Below are positions 52,101 to 61,782 of a stretch of DNA of 64,000 nucleotides, piece after piece. Below the pieces are notes generated by a model. It saw only the letters and a list, made by a program, of their open reading frames with translations, was not told where the DNA came from and did no database searches. How positions within the stretch are numbered: position 1 is the stretch's first letter; every line of letters begins with the position of its first letter. Source of the DNA: Apostichopus japonicus (lineage: Eukaryota; Echinodermata; Holothuroidea; Aspidochirotida; Stichopodidae); NCBI RefSeq assembly GCF_037975245.1, contig NC_092576.1, positions 24,324,111 through 24,388,110 on the forward strand, read 5' to 3'. The position numbers were made by a program, and so were the translations under genes.

Positions 52101-55100
52101 CTGGGACCGGTTTTGCGATAGTTACGTGTCAGCTAGCTGAAGACAAAATTTACTAGTTTATACAGTATTTCAACGGAAATACGCAATAGACTTTACTGTA
52201 TGTGAGACTCAGCACTAATTTTCCATAGATATTTATCGGCGGGGCAGTGTTGCTGGTCGCGTTATTTGATTGGACAATAATATTCCCGATATACTTGGGC
52301 TATGTGTGTGAAGAATTCAAAATTTTCAATGACTTTTTTATCGAACAACTTTGAGATGCATTCTATTTGTAACAAGTATACGCAGAAGTAAAAGCTAGGC
52401 CACTTAGAAAAAGTTATCGTGCAAGTTGGTATACGTTGTGCGTAACTTAAGAATTAACTAACATGACCACGTACAAACACAGTACGACAGGTAAAAGGCT
52501 ATGACAAATAAGAAAGGAAAGGAAAAAAGAAATAATATTGAAAGCAACGGATACATGTAGAACTTTCTGATAAACTTTCAATAACGTTATAAAACACGAC
52601 ATATCTTTAGAAAGACCAAAAGGTACTGGTGTAAGACAAGAATAAGCCTTACTAAAAAAAATTACTGATTAACGTCCAATTATTTTCAGAAAGGTGAATG
52701 TTCCATCAAGCTCTTTGCAAGTCCCAGAGAGTTAGCAGAGTTGAAAAGAAATAATAAAAAAGTCACTTCTAAACGGCATCCTGTCGAACATGCTGCACAA
52801 CTCTCCTGCATTCTTGGTTAATGGCGTCTCTCATTCTCGAAAAATTTACCGCTTGAGTTGGGGAATTTTAGTTCGACCTGACCTAGGATGGCCATGATGC
52901 GATCTCCGTCCAAACATTTTTTTACGGTCGTCCCTATCGCAGATATCACCGATCCTCCGCTGAAGTTACTTTCGGCCAGCTCCTCCTCTGAAAATGTACA
53001 TTTCATTAGTTTCCTCAGGAAACTCGTACCTGTTTTCGAATCATCAAACATTCGACGGTAAATTTCTTGTTCGATAGATAATAGCTTACGGTCTTTCTTG
53101 TAACAAGTTATAAGTCCATTTTCTACCAAACCAAATGCCGGTTGGATCCTCTCTTCCCGTTGTTATTGAGGAGATTCTCTGCTGTTCCTGGGCTTTCTCT
53201 CGAGCGGCGACCCTGCCTTTCATCAAATTTTGAGTTTCGCGTGCAGTGTCATGACTATGGGTAATAGCTTCAAGTACGGCCTGGAATTGTTGGGTATTAT
53301 TTGTATTTATATCCGATAGAGTATTTTTAAGTTCTTGATGATCCTTCCTCAGTTCTTTCAGGTCTTGATTATCCTTTCTCATGGCTTTCAGTTCTGTTGC
53401 CATTGATGCCACAGTTTCTTCCAGCATGACGATTTTGTCTTGGAGCTCTTTCACATGAGGAGACTCATGTTCTTCCTGTTGAACTTTCTCAGCAGTAACA
53501 CTCTGGTATACTAGAGGCATATCGTCTTCCGAATCAGGCTCACTCTCGTTGGCTGTTCTTAAAACTGCCGGTTGACGTTGGCTGGAACTCTGCTTGCGTT
53601 TAATTTTCGCCACAAGATTGTTCAAAAGTGTTGCCTTGTAAACTCGGCCAGTTGACCTCCATTTAGCTTTGACAACAGTTCCAGACGGAAGATCCTTTGA
53701 ACGATCGCATATTAAGTCAACTGGTTCAACCGACTTAAAAAGAAAACCAAAATTCTGTAGAGTTTTTGGTTCCTTGCTTTAGCAAAAGGAACCTATGCAG
53801 TCAGGTTGGCGTGTGTGTGTATGTATGTATGTATGTATGTATGTATGTATGTATGTATGTGTGTATGTGCGTGTGTGTGTCTGTGACACTTGCTTGGGTA
53901 CGCTCTATCTCCATAAGGGAATGTTGGATTGAGGCCAAACTTGGACTATAGATCCGCCATATGGAGAAGGTGTGCCCTATTGTTTCTGGTGCCCACAAAG
54001 GTCGCCAAAGGTCAGTTATGGTCCAAAAACCGAAAATATTAAAACTGCAATAACTCCCAGTGCCAATGTGCGACAAGATTGATATTTTGGGACAAGTTGT
54101 GAACTGGTTAGGGGAGCATTTTCAAACATAACGGTCATGTGATCCGAGGTCACCAAAGGTCAATTAATGATAAAAAACTAGTATTTTTGCGATAACTTGA
54201 GAACGAAATGTCTGTTAGGGTTGGGAGTTGCCTCAATGTAATCCAATTGTCGACCCGCATCTGGGTGACCCTTGACCTCAATTTGACCTCTGGTGACCTT
54301 TTCGTGTTTTGGGGATTTTTACAGTTTTGATGTTATTTTCAGATGTCAAAGGTACCTTCTGATCATAAATGTCAATAGGTTGACCCCATGTGACCTTTAT
54401 GTGCGAAGTTATATGGGGTCAAAGTTTTTCGATCGGAGTTAGGATGGTTGTACAGACTTTTCGTTTTGTTTTTTGGAATCAGGAGATTAAACTACATCTG
54501 AATCCAAGGTCAAAAGGTCAAAGGTCACATTAGAAAAAATGTGCTTATTTTGGGAGGAAACAAGCAAAAAAGAAAATGTTTGGTTTTGATGCTAGATTTG
54601 GATATCAAAGGTACCTTCCGATCAAAAATGTCAATTGGTTGACACCCGTGTGACCTTCGTGTGCGAAGTTATACAAGGTCAAAGTTAATTTTCACACATT
54701 TAATGCAACAACTCCCAGTTCCAAGGTGTGATATGGTTGATATTTTTGGACAAGTTGCAAATGGTATAGGGGAATATTTTCAAACTTACCGGTCATGTGA
54801 TCCGAGGTCACCAAAGGTCAATTAATGTCAAAAAACTAGTATTTTGGGGGTAGAAAATGGGCAAAGAAAAACATGTTTGAATTTTTATAGTTTGATGCTC
54901 TAATTTAGGTCTCATCAATCAAAAATGTCAATAAGTTGACCCAAGGTGACCTTTGTATGTTAAGTTATATGAGGTCAAAGTTAATTTTCAGACAATTAGT
55001 GTAATAACTCCCAGTGCCAAGGTGTTACACAGTTGATATTTTGAGACAAGTTGCAAATGGTATAGGGGAGCATTTTCAAACTTAACGGTCATGTGATCCG

Positions 55101-55655
55101 AGGTCACCAAAGGTCAATTAATGATAAAAAACTATTTTTGCGATAACTTGAGAACGAAATGTCCGTTAGGGTTGGGAGTTGCCTCAATGTAATCCAATTG
55201 TCGACCCGCATCTGGGTGACCCTTGACCTCAATTTGACCTCTGGTGACCTTTTCGTGTTTTGGGGATTTTTACAGTTTTGATGTTATTTTCAGATGTCAA
55301 AGGTACCTTCTGATCATAAATGTCAATTGGTTGACACCCGTGTGACCTTCGTGTGCGAAGTTATACAAGGTCAAAGTTAATTTTCACACATTTAATGCAA
55401 CAACTCCCAGTTCCAAGGTGTGATATGGTTGATATTTTTGGACAAGTTGCAAATGGTATAGGGGAATATTTTCAAACTTACCGGTCATGTGATCCGAGGT
55501 CACCAAAGGTCAATTAATGACAAAAAACTAGTATTTTGGGGGTAGAAAATGGGCAAAGAAAAAATGTTTGAATTTTTGGTTCCTTGCTTTAGCAAAAGGA
55601 ACCTATGCAGTCAGGTTGGCGTGTGTGTGTGTGTATGTATGTATGTATGTATGTA

Positions 55656-55686
<31 letters not shown>

Positions 55687-58600
55687 CTGTGACACTTGCT
55701 TGGGTACGCTCTATCTCAATAAGGGAATGTTGGATTGAGGCCAAACTTGGACTATAGATCCGCCATATGGAGAAGGTGTGCCCTATTGTTTTTGGTGCCC
55801 ACAAAGGTCACCAAAGGTCAGTTATGGTCCAAAAACCGAAAATATTAAAACTGCAATAACTCCCAGTGCCAATGTGCGACAAGATTGATATTTTGGGACA
55901 AGTTGTGAACTGGTTAGGGGAGCATTTTCAAACATAACGGTCATGTGATCCGAGGTCACCAAAGGTCAATTAATGATAAAAAACTAGTATTTTTGCGATA
56001 ACTTGAGAACGAAATGTCTGTTAGGGTTGGGAGTTGCCTCAACGTGATCCAATTGTCGACCCGCATCTGGGTGACCCTTGACCTCAATTTGACCTCTGGT
56101 GACCTTTTCGTGTTTTTGGGATTTTTACAGTTTCGATGCTATTTTCAGATGTCAAAGGTACCTTCTGATCATAAATGTCAATAGGTTGACCCCGTGTGAC
56201 CTTTATGTGCGAAGTTATATGGGGTCAAAGTTTTTCGGTCGGAGTTAGGATGGTTGTACAGACTTTTCGTTTTGTTTTTTGGAATCAAGAGATTAAACTA
56301 CATCTGAAACCAAGGTCAAAAGGTCAAAGGTCACATTAGAAAAAATGTGCTTATTTTGGGAGGAAACGAGCAAAAAAGAAAATGTTTGGTTTTGATGCTA
56401 GATTTGGATATCAAAGGTACCTTCCGATCAAAAATGTCAATTGGTTGACACCCGTGTGACCTTCGTGTGCGAAGTTATACGAGGTCAAAGTTAATTTTCA
56501 CACATTTAATGCAACAACTCCCAGTTCCAAGGTGTGACATGGTTGATATTTTTGGACAAGTTGCAAATGGTATAGGGGAATATTTTCAAACTTACCGGTC
56601 ATGTGATCCGAGGTCACCAAAGGTCAATTAATGTCAAAAAACTAGTATTTTGGGGGTAGAAAATGGGCAAAGAAAAAAATGTTTGAATTTTTATAGTTTG
56701 ATGCTCTAATTTAGGTCTCATCAATCAAAAATGTCAATAAGTTGACCCAAGGTGACCTTTGTATGTTAAGTTATATGAGGTCAAAGTTATTTTTCAGACA
56801 TTTAGTGTAATAACTCCCAGTGCCAAGGTGTAACACAGTTGATATTTTGAGACAAGTTGCAAATGGTATAGGGGAATATTTTCAAACTTAACGGTCATGT
56901 GATCCGAGGTCACCAAAGGTCAATTATTGATAAAAAACTAGTATTTTTTGCGATAACTTGAGAACAAATTGTCCGTTAGGGTTGGGAGTTGCTTCAATGT
57001 AATCCAATTGTCGACCCGCATCTGGGTGACCCTTGACCTCAATTTGACCTCTGGTGACCTTTTCGTGTTTTGTGGATTTTTTACAGTTTCGATGCTATTT
57101 TCAGATGTCAAAGGTACCTTCTGATCATAAATGTCAATAGGTTGACCCCTGTGTGACCTTCGTGTGCGAAGTTATATGAGGTCAAAGTTAATTTTCAGAC
57201 ATTTAATGCAATAACTCCCAGTTCCAAGGTGTGACAAGGTTGATATTTTTGGAGTAGTTGCAAATGGTGTAGGGGAATATTTTCAAACTTAACGGTCATG
57301 TGATACAAGGTCACCAAAGGTCAATTAATGATAAAAAACTAGTATTTTTGCGATAACTTGAGAACAAATTGTCCGTTAGGGTTGGGAGTTGTTTCAATGA
57401 AGTCCAATTGTCGACCCGCATCTGGGTGACCCTTGACCTCGATTTGACCTCTGGTGACCTTATTAGTGTTTTGTGGATTTTTACAGTTTCGATGCTATTT
57501 TCAGATGTTAAAGGTAACTTCTGATCATAAATGTCAATGGGTTGACCCCCGTGTGACCTTCGTGTGCGAAGTTATATGAGGTCAAAGTTAATTTTCAGAC
57601 ATTTAATGCAATAACTCCCAGTTCCAAGGTGTGACAAGGTTAATATTTTTGGAGTAGTTGCAAATGGTATAGGGGAATATTTTCAAACTTAACGGTCATG
57701 TGATACAAGGTCACCAAAGGTCAATTAATGATAAAAAACTAGTATTTTTGCGATAACTTGAGAACCAATTGTCCGTTAGGGTTGGGAGTTGTTTCAATGA
57801 AGTCCAATTGTCGACCCGCATCTGGGTGACCCTTGACCTCAATTTGACCTCTGGTGACCTTTTCGTGTTTTGTGGATTTTTTACAGTTTCGATGCTATTT
57901 TCAGATGTCAAAGGTACCTTCTGATCATAAATGTCAATAGGTTGACCCCTGTGTGACCTTGGTGTGGGAAGTTATATGAGGTCAAAGTTAATTTTCAGAC
58001 ATTTAATGCAATAACTCCCAGTTCCAAGGTGTGACAAGGTTGATATTTTTGGAGTAGTTGCAAATGGTATAGAGGGATATTTTCAAACTTAACGGTTATG
58101 TGATACAAGGTCACCAAAGGTCAATTAATGATAAAAAACTAGTATTTTTGCGATAACTTGAGAACAAATTGTCCGTTAGAGTTGGGAGTTGCTTCAATGA
58201 AGTCCAATTGTCGACCCGCATCTGGGTAACCCTTGACCTCAATTTGACCTCTGGTGACCTTTTCGTGTTTTGTGGATTTTTTACAGTTTCGATGCTATTT
58301 TCAGATGTCAAAGGTACCTTCTGATCATAAATGTCAATAGGTTGACCCCTGTGTGACCTTGGTGTGGGAAGTTATATGAGGTCAAAGTTAATTTTCAGAC
58401 ATTTAATGCAATAACTCCCAGTGCCAAGGTGTGACAAGGTTGATTTTTTTGGACAAGTTGCAAATGGTATAGGGGAATATTTTCAAACTTAACGGTCATG
58501 TGATCCAAGGTCACCAAAGGTCAGCTAATGTTAAAAAAGTAGTATTATGGGGGGAGAAAATGGGCAAAGAAAAAATGTTTGAATTTTTACAGTCATGCTC

Positions 58601-61600
58601 TATTTAGGTCTCACCGATCAAAAATGTCAATTGTTTGACCTCCGGGTGACCTTCAAAAGTTCAAAAGTCAATTTTTTGACATTTAATGCAATTAAATCTC
58701 AATGCCAAGGTGTGACATGGTTGATATTTTGGGACAAGTTGTGAATGGGGTGGTGGAACATTTTGAAACTTCAAGGTCATGTCATCTGAGGTCACCATTG
58801 TTATCATATCTGTTGACACGCTTGTAGGTCTCTTATATTTCTTACATTTTCGACGCCATATTTAGATCTCAAAAGTGCCTTTTGATATAAAATCTGATCA
58901 CATTTACGGTGATCACAAAAGTGTTGGCTATAGTGTTGGTTACTTTATGGGAACATGTAGGACAATTACTTGGACTATTTCAGCCCAATCTTGCTTGATA
59001 ATATGATGTGTATTGTCATATACCCCAAGCAAGGAACCACAGTGCCCTTGGGCTCTTGTTTTAATGAGAAATCCAAACATGTTTCGTTTGATCTGAAATA
59101 GGAGCAGAAGAAAGCATTAAGAACTTTAAGAAGTTGTGATTTGGCACCCCGCCACACCCACCCATGTCAACACTGTATGTGATATGACACCATACTGTGA
59201 CATCTCGCCTGAAGTTGCCAGAAGTTTTCACCCCTGGTTTGCAAGATGTCTGCCACATGATTCAGGCATGAGCTTTTTCCGCGAACTCGCGGAATATCCA
59301 TAATTTCTTTTCTACCTCGTGGACAAATCCTATTATCCTAACACACTTTAGCATACGCAAACTGGAGCCTATACAGCAATTTTTGCAAAATTCCATGATT
59401 TTTTTTTTTTATCCTAGGCGGGCTGATGATTACAAAAACAAACAAAAACTTTTACAATGTTGTGTTTGATTCTTGAAGACGAGTAACACATTCTTATATC
59501 TCGATCAAGTTGAGATGACACCAATTTATAAAATGTCTATATGTGTTAGATGGCAAAACAAAACTGACGCTTCATTAATCCTGTGTAAAAGTAAGTTGGC
59601 CTGACATTTCGATCCTAGCAGGATCTTCTTCAAAGGCCTCTTCGTGTTCACCATGCTCATTAACTTGTCTCAATTATGTGCATGTTTTTGTCCCTTCTGT
59701 GTTACTGTCACTTGTCATTTAGCCTTTGAAGAAGATCCTGCTAGGAAAGTCAGGCCAACTTACTTTTACACATTCTCTTACACAGGCTCTCTAGTGGATG
59801 AGCAGTTTGCTAACAGTTTTATTTTATTTTTATTTTCATTTATCCTGTGTTTCATTACAGTGTAGCTGTATATATTTAGTTCTTTAATTTATGGCTTTTC
59901 AGTTGACAAAGAATTTGAAGACCACAGTATGCATCTTCTGGATAAGAAAGATGAGATGTTGGCTAAATACAGATACCTGTTATTGAGGGAGAGCATGGTA
60001 AGAGGGCAACAAGCCCCTTTGATTATTATCCTAACACACTGTAGCATATGCAAACTGGAGCCTATACTGAAATTTTTGCAAAGTTCCGTGATTTTTTTTT
60101 TTTTACCCCAGGCTCATCCCTGGATTATGTTACCATGGATTTATCAATCATTGTCTCTCCTGTTTATTCATGGAGGAGTAGAACAAATAGATGAAGACTT
60201 GTTCCAACAGTCTACATTAATGTGTGATTGGGAAATGTAATATCCTCAGCTGTACAATAGTTTGACAAAACCTCCAAGAAAGGATATATTCAAATTACAT
60301 CTTGGAGATGATTACTCACTGACAAATGAATCTCAAACAATAAGGAATGCCTGCTGGTGACATAAGGTGAAAATTTATGCCCCCCCCATGGGTTTTAGTT
60401 TTACCTGTATTCGTAGAGGAAAACCTTTATCTCCAGGTTGGAATAGCCATGGTAGAAATAGTTCTTACAGTCATTGTCCAAATGATTGCAGAAGAATACA
60501 CTTAAAGATGGCAAAACATCTCCTTAATTATTTCTTAAGGCATTTTCCTACTGGCTATCAGTCATAATTCACAAAGTATAGAACAATTTAAAGTGTTTTG
60601 AGACTAGTTTGCTGTTCTTGCTGCTAGGATTTTTTGGAAGATAGATGCTCTTAATTCCTCAGATTTTCATTGTGTAAAAGATCACTTTGATTTAGGCAGT
60701 GTAATGGGGTAAAAGCGAGATGTTTTCGCGCACCAATCTGCAGCTAAAAGACAATATATGAGCCATAATGTAACAGAAGCCAAGCTATCTTCTTAGGTAT
60801 TTTTGCAGATGTTTCATTTTAAATTGTTTGAGACATTACAGTAGGCCTAGCTGCCTATTTATGATTCAGCGACATGTTTTACTTTGTGAACACTTACTTT
60901 TGGTGTAAAAAAGTTCAAATTTCATACTGCACAGAAACATAACTTTCCAATGTGTAGCACCATGTATCTGCCTGAGTGCCTAACTTTTGTTCATAGATAG
61001 TATTGATGTTGCGGATCTGTACTATGGAGACTTGAGCAACAATCTTAGGCCTAGTGGCAAGTTAAATTTGGCGAGTAGATTTTTAGTCACGGTCGCCAAA
61101 AAGTGAGTGCTTTGAAAAATATTTGTCAAGGCCTGAAAACCATGAAAACATGATAATCATGGTAGAAATCATGAATACTTTTCATACATGGTATATGGAA
61201 TTGCCATATTGATGACAGCACTCCTGTTGCCTTTGAGGTTAAATATCATTTGAGGTCACCAGATGTCAAACTCTGAAAACCCTCTTTACATGATATCTAA
61301 CGATAGGCATCGTGGATTTATTGTTGGTGTGTGGATTCATAACATTGCGTACAAGACCCCTATTGTTTTTGGTGGAGGTGTGTATTGCCACGGACCTGGT
61401 TTTATGATGCCATAGTGTAATTGTAGCAAAATGGTAGTTCGGGCCATTTCTATTGTACAGTTAGTTCTGGTTACCTCAATGCAATATGCATTCTAGTTTT
61501 ATTTTTATTTTTTTATCAAATGGACTGGTAGGATTGATGTTGGTAGCTGAAGGGCATTTGTAAGACTCAGAACACAGAAGGACCCTGAATTGAAGGGAAA

Positions 61601-61782
61601 CGGGTCTTACTTTAAGTATTGTATGTATGGGGATCAAAACATGATGGTTTAATAAGGTTATTGTACTTTGGTCTTTGTACAGAGAAGAGGTCCTTCAGCA
61701 GAAATGGTCATGTTAGACAGAATGGTGCTACAAGATGAGAGGATGAACTTTGAATATGAGAAACAGCTATCCAAGAACCCTG
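37100..61782 (+). CDS. BICRA: BICRA/BICRAL (GLTSCR1) homologue, ncBAF chromatin-remodelling subunit; 3' end beyond window
   Basis: Eleven coding exons (37100-37137, 38572-38641, 40403-43354, 44088-44334, 45023-45609, 46843-46986, 48317-48415, 49723-49871, 51352-51500, 59903-59997, 61683-61782), all GT/AG and phase-consistent, give 1543 residues and a split codon. The N-terminus MEEDGTCLLDVINDPDALGA parallels the vertebrate BICRA start (CLLDVI-DP-AL-FL). The middle is Gln/Ser/Thr-rich and disordered, with coiled-coil Gln segments. Residues about 1425-1543 form the GLTSCR1 domain: SKLLAFHV, FDKEFED, LAKYRYLLLRES and PSAEMVMLDRM all have clear vertebrate counterparts. Known: this domain anchors the protein in the non-canonical BAF complex with BRD9 and SMARCA4/2. 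Invertebrates usually have one gene for the vertebrate BICRA/BICRAL pair. The gene is TE-loaded and has two duplicated 5' splice sites. Confidence 0.9.
37638..38041 (-). mobile_element. TTAA-type MITE, copy B (inverted orientation)
   Basis: Contains GGCATTGAAGACTCGCCCC at the left, the reverse complement of the copy C core in the middle, and CGAGTCTTCACACCCTTTTA at the right. A partial relative lies at 37450-37560. Confidence 0.7.
38572..38641 (+). CDS. BICRA-like exon 2
   Basis: 70 nt, completes the Asn codon: NDPDALGAFLTSDQQDEED. Acceptor TTGAAACAG, donor GTGAGT. A hAT-type MITE starts 11 nt past the exon. Confidence 0.85.
38653..38993. mobile_element. hAT-type MITE, 341 bp, with 8-bp target duplication
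   Basis: Ends CAGTGGCAGAGC and CACCGCCACTG, flanked by AGTCCAGA on both sides (38645-38652 and 38994-39001). The left duplication overlaps the donor of BICRA-like exon 2, so insertion happened a few bases inside the intron. Confidence 0.9.
39165..39395 (+). mobile_element. 5'-truncated LINE, C-terminus of ORF2 and tail
   Basis: Frame 39180-39304 reads SFSNAAPTLWNSLPPHIKSA then FKNRLKTYLF and stop, the common ORF2 C-terminus of CR1/L2-like LINEs. It ends with (ATT)n. A 25-bp segment just upstream is tandemly doubled (CTTGCAGGTGGTGGAAACC). Confidence 0.8.
39598..39735. repeat. Interspersed repeat (GGTTCCCACTGCCTGG / GGAAAAGTCATGAAA)
   Basis: Starts CAGGGTTCCCACTGCCTGG and repeats GGAAAAGTCATGAAA three times in degenerate form, a phrase common to metazoan DNA-transposon remnants. 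Confidence 0.5.
40403..43354 (+). CDS. BICRA-like exon 3, 984 codons, Gln/Ser-rich
   Basis: Acceptor TATCTTTCAG, donor GTGAGT, phase 0 at both ends. GC and codon use rise sharply over the flanking introns. Composition is Gln, Ser, Thr and Val-rich with a long Gln-rich section (about 40960-41500), a Ser/Lys/Arg basic patch (41690-41790) and a helical segment LQQLVQNLRAQ (42210-42330). The frame continues upstream to 40346 only through intron. Confidence 0.93.
44088..44334 (+). CDS. BICRA-like exon 4, Gln-rich coiled coil
   Basis: 247 nt, phase 0 in and 1 out, donor GTAAGT. Encodes TSEQIGIRAQQQLQQIQARI and further Gln/Leu heptads, likely a coiled coil. Its last 49 nt and donor are duplicated 129 bp downstream. 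Confidence 0.88.
44415..44509 (+). repeat. Duplicate of exon 4 3' end and donor
   Basis: Copies 44286-44379, including CTCTCAATGGGGCAACAG, the GCTG/GTAAGT donor and 45 nt of intron, with one inserted A. Reading through to the second donor would meet a TAA just after the first donor, so it cannot simply extend the exon. Confidence 0.9.
44565..44938 (+). mobile_element. TTAA-type MITE, copy C (most complete)
   Basis: Bounded by TTAA at both ends: TTAAAGGGTGTGAAGACTCG at the left and the inverse-like CAAGTCTTCAATGCCTTTAA at the right. TTAA duplication with such ends suggests a piggyBac-type non-autonomous element. No coding capacity. Confidence 0.7.
45023..45609 (+). CDS. BICRA-like exon 5
   Basis: 587 nt between TTACTTTTTCAG and donor GTAACA, phase 1 in and 0 out. 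A 14-residue unit, PPSSQINVGAVST, is repeated twice at its start. A short poly-Gln (QQQQQQQ) and a Lys-rich NLS-like stretch KNQKKIKM follow. Confidence 0.85.
46270..46583 (+). mobile_element. 5'-truncated LINE, ORF2 C-terminus plus 3' UTR
   Basis: Frame ends FSGGRPWNSLPPNLKCLPDV then FKRNMKTYIF. The following 3' UTR is nearly identical to the minus-strand fragment at 22565-22778, implying fairly recent activity. Confidence 0.8.
46680..46842 (+). mobile_element. Interspersed repeat ending at a splice acceptor
   Basis: Matches 59670-59840 along most of its length: GTTTTTGTCCCTTCTG, GAAGAAGATCCTGCTAGGA, GCTCTCTAGTGG, CAGTTTGCTAACA and TTTTATTTATTTTTATTTT. In this copy the terminal T-rich stretch forms the polypyrimidine tract of exon 6. 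Confidence 0.75.
46719..46757 (+). ncRNA. Hammerhead-ribozyme-like motif (short helix III type), tentative
   Basis: GCCT - CTGAAGA - A - GATCCT/GCT/AGGATC hairpin - GAAAC - GTC - AGGC. CTGAAGA fits the CUGANGA core, GAAA and the GUC cleavage triplet are in place, and GCCT pairs with AGGC as helix I. Deviations: one extra A between core and helix II, and a helix III of only AC/GU, which would need dimer formation. Such minimal-helix-III hammerheads are known from Penelope-like elements. Activity is untested. Confidence 0.35.
46843..46986 (+). CDS. BICRA-like exon 6
   Basis: 48 codons, TTQVKPQQYQQTMKMLEEKL then RSMSPAQQRQFLMQYQPLL, a predicted helical segment. Donor GTAAAA is weak; it lies at the start of a two-copy 149-bp repeat. 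Confidence 0.85.
46985..47288. repeat. Two-copy tandem repeat, 149 bp, starting at the exon 6 donor
   Basis: CAACACTCTGATCATTGTAA and GGGAAATGAGGTACCTTGAG recur 149 bp apart. The second copy starts AAGGTAAAC, so a donor-like site is duplicated. Confidence 0.9.
47544..47865. mobile_element. hAT-type MITE, 322 bp, with 8-bp target duplication
   Basis: Ends CAGATGTTCCCTAACT and AGTTAGGGAAACCTG are near-inverse; CTTTAATG flanks both sides exactly (47536-47543, 47866-47873). Internal GGGGGTTCGTG phrases. Confidence 0.88.
48317..48415 (+). CDS. BICRA-like exon 7
   Basis: 33 codons, IMAGKAAAASQSSLASSNSQ then PEQGATAQRKTSQ; acceptor ACACACACAG, donor GTAAGA, phase 0. A small, low-complexity exon that may be alternatively used. 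Confidence 0.78.
49462..49563. repeat. Imperfect inverted repeat
   Basis: TCAAAGCACTCATGCTGGCAG is mirrored by CTGCCAGTACGAGTGCTTTGA with a ~60-nt loop; a hairpin or MITE end pair. Confidence 0.75.
49723..49871 (+). CDS. BICRA-like exon 8
   Basis: 149 nt, phase 0 in, 2 out, acceptor TTCCATCTCCAG, donor GTAAGT. Lys/Ser-rich: KRNSSKPVTPTLLQLISGEV then EAKTKKHEKMMKKQNRSEM, leading into the GLTSCR1 domain. Confidence 0.88.
50156..50590. repeat. 20-bp minisatellite GGGCACTCACTCCAATACCT
   Basis: About 22 units, exact 20-bp period with A/G and T/C variants, in the intron between exons 8 and 9. Confidence 0.95.
51352..51500 (+). CDS. BICRA-like exon 9, GLTSCR1 domain part 1
   Basis: 149 nt, phase 2 in, 1 out. 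FLQQLKKDQRLVTHAELKRE then FTSRSEAVSKLLAFHVCQN. Vertebrate counterpart has HPDYKTAF and LHRLLPYHVYQ in the same positions. Followed by the 8.4-kb intron. Confidence 0.92.
51501..52817. other. Intron sequence without recognised features
   Basis: AT-rich; includes the 3' flank of the antisense BEN-domain remnant. No RNA gene or exon recognised. Confidence 0.4.
52818..53762 (-). pseudogene. BEN-domain gene remnant, frameshifted, antisense in a BICRA-like intron
   Basis: Two overlapping minus-strand frames form one protein: from about 53755 down to 53086, and from about 53160 down to 52818. The switch lies near 53140-53160 and looks like a one-base shift. Seen: an N-terminal SGTVVKAKWRSTGRVYKATL stretch, possibly a small beta-barrel; a coiled coil (ELQDKIVMLEETVASMATEL and further heptads); and a C-terminal BEN-like domain, FLRKLMKCTFSEEELAESNF then LDGDRIMAILGQVELKFPN. 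Known: BEN domains bind DNA or chromatin proteins. No in-frame ATG precedes the N-terminal motif. The frame begins where the adjacent 5.3-kb repeat starts, so the 5' end is either cut off by that insertion or lies in an unseen exon after an AG at 53757. A real gene with a sequencing error remains possible. Confidence 0.55.
53762..59070. mobile_element. 5.3-kb satellite-bearing element, ~400-bp internal units
   Basis: Starts GGTTCCTTGCTTTAGC and contains AAGCAAGGAACC near its far end (59028-59039), an inverse match. The leader with a GT/GTAT microsatellite occurs at 53762 and again at 55576, about 1.81 kb apart. The body repeats GAGGTCACCAAAGGTCAAT, GCGATAACTTGAGAAC, TGTCGACCCGCATCTGGGTG and TCACCAAAGG units. 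Between 57301 and 58500 the period is 399-400 bp. No transposase frame seen; the short frames at 57711 and 58111 are repeats of each other. Confidence 0.85.
59586..59850. mobile_element. Inverted pair of the GATCCT-hairpin repeat
   Basis: A minus-strand copy (59586-59640) faces a longer plus-strand copy (59670-59850) with about 85 nt between the matching cores. The minus copy has TTGA instead of CTGA and GAAAT instead of GAAAC. The plus copy has lost TCGAAACG, so both hammerhead-like cores are broken. Confidence 0.75.
59903..59997 (+). CDS. BICRA-like exon 10, GLTSCR1 domain part 2
   Basis: 95 nt, acceptor GGCTTTTCAG, donor GTAAGA. DKEFEDHSMHLLDKKDEMLA then KYRYLLLRESM aligns with the vertebrate DEEFEAVSTQLL and NKYRLLLLEES segment. 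Confidence 0.92.
60113..61682. other. Intron sequence without recognised exon
   Basis: Short frames (60113-60240, 60367-60567) show no recognisable family. No RNA gene seen. Confidence 0.4.
61683..61782 (+). CDS. BICRA-like exon 11, GLTSCR1 domain part 3
   Basis: 100 nt, phase 0 in, 1 out. RRGPSAEMVMLDRMVLQDER then MNFEYEKQLSKNP. PSAEMVMLDRM matches vertebrate PSAEMVMIDRM. The donor GTAAGT belongs to the first unit of the 101-bp array. Confidence 0.92.

Larger units (their letters stand above)
59334..60112. repeat. ~85-bp direct repeat pair flanking exon 10
   Basis: TATCCTAACACACTTTAGCA ... poly-T (59334-59418) recurs at 60027-60112 with a few changes (ATCCTAACACACTGTAGCAT). The two copies lie on either side of exon 10 (59903-59997). 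Confidence 0.88.

Noticed and set aside
57711-58311. Two nearly identical 66-codon minus-strand frames
   Set aside because: Adjacent 400-bp units of the satellite element; no independent coding evidence.
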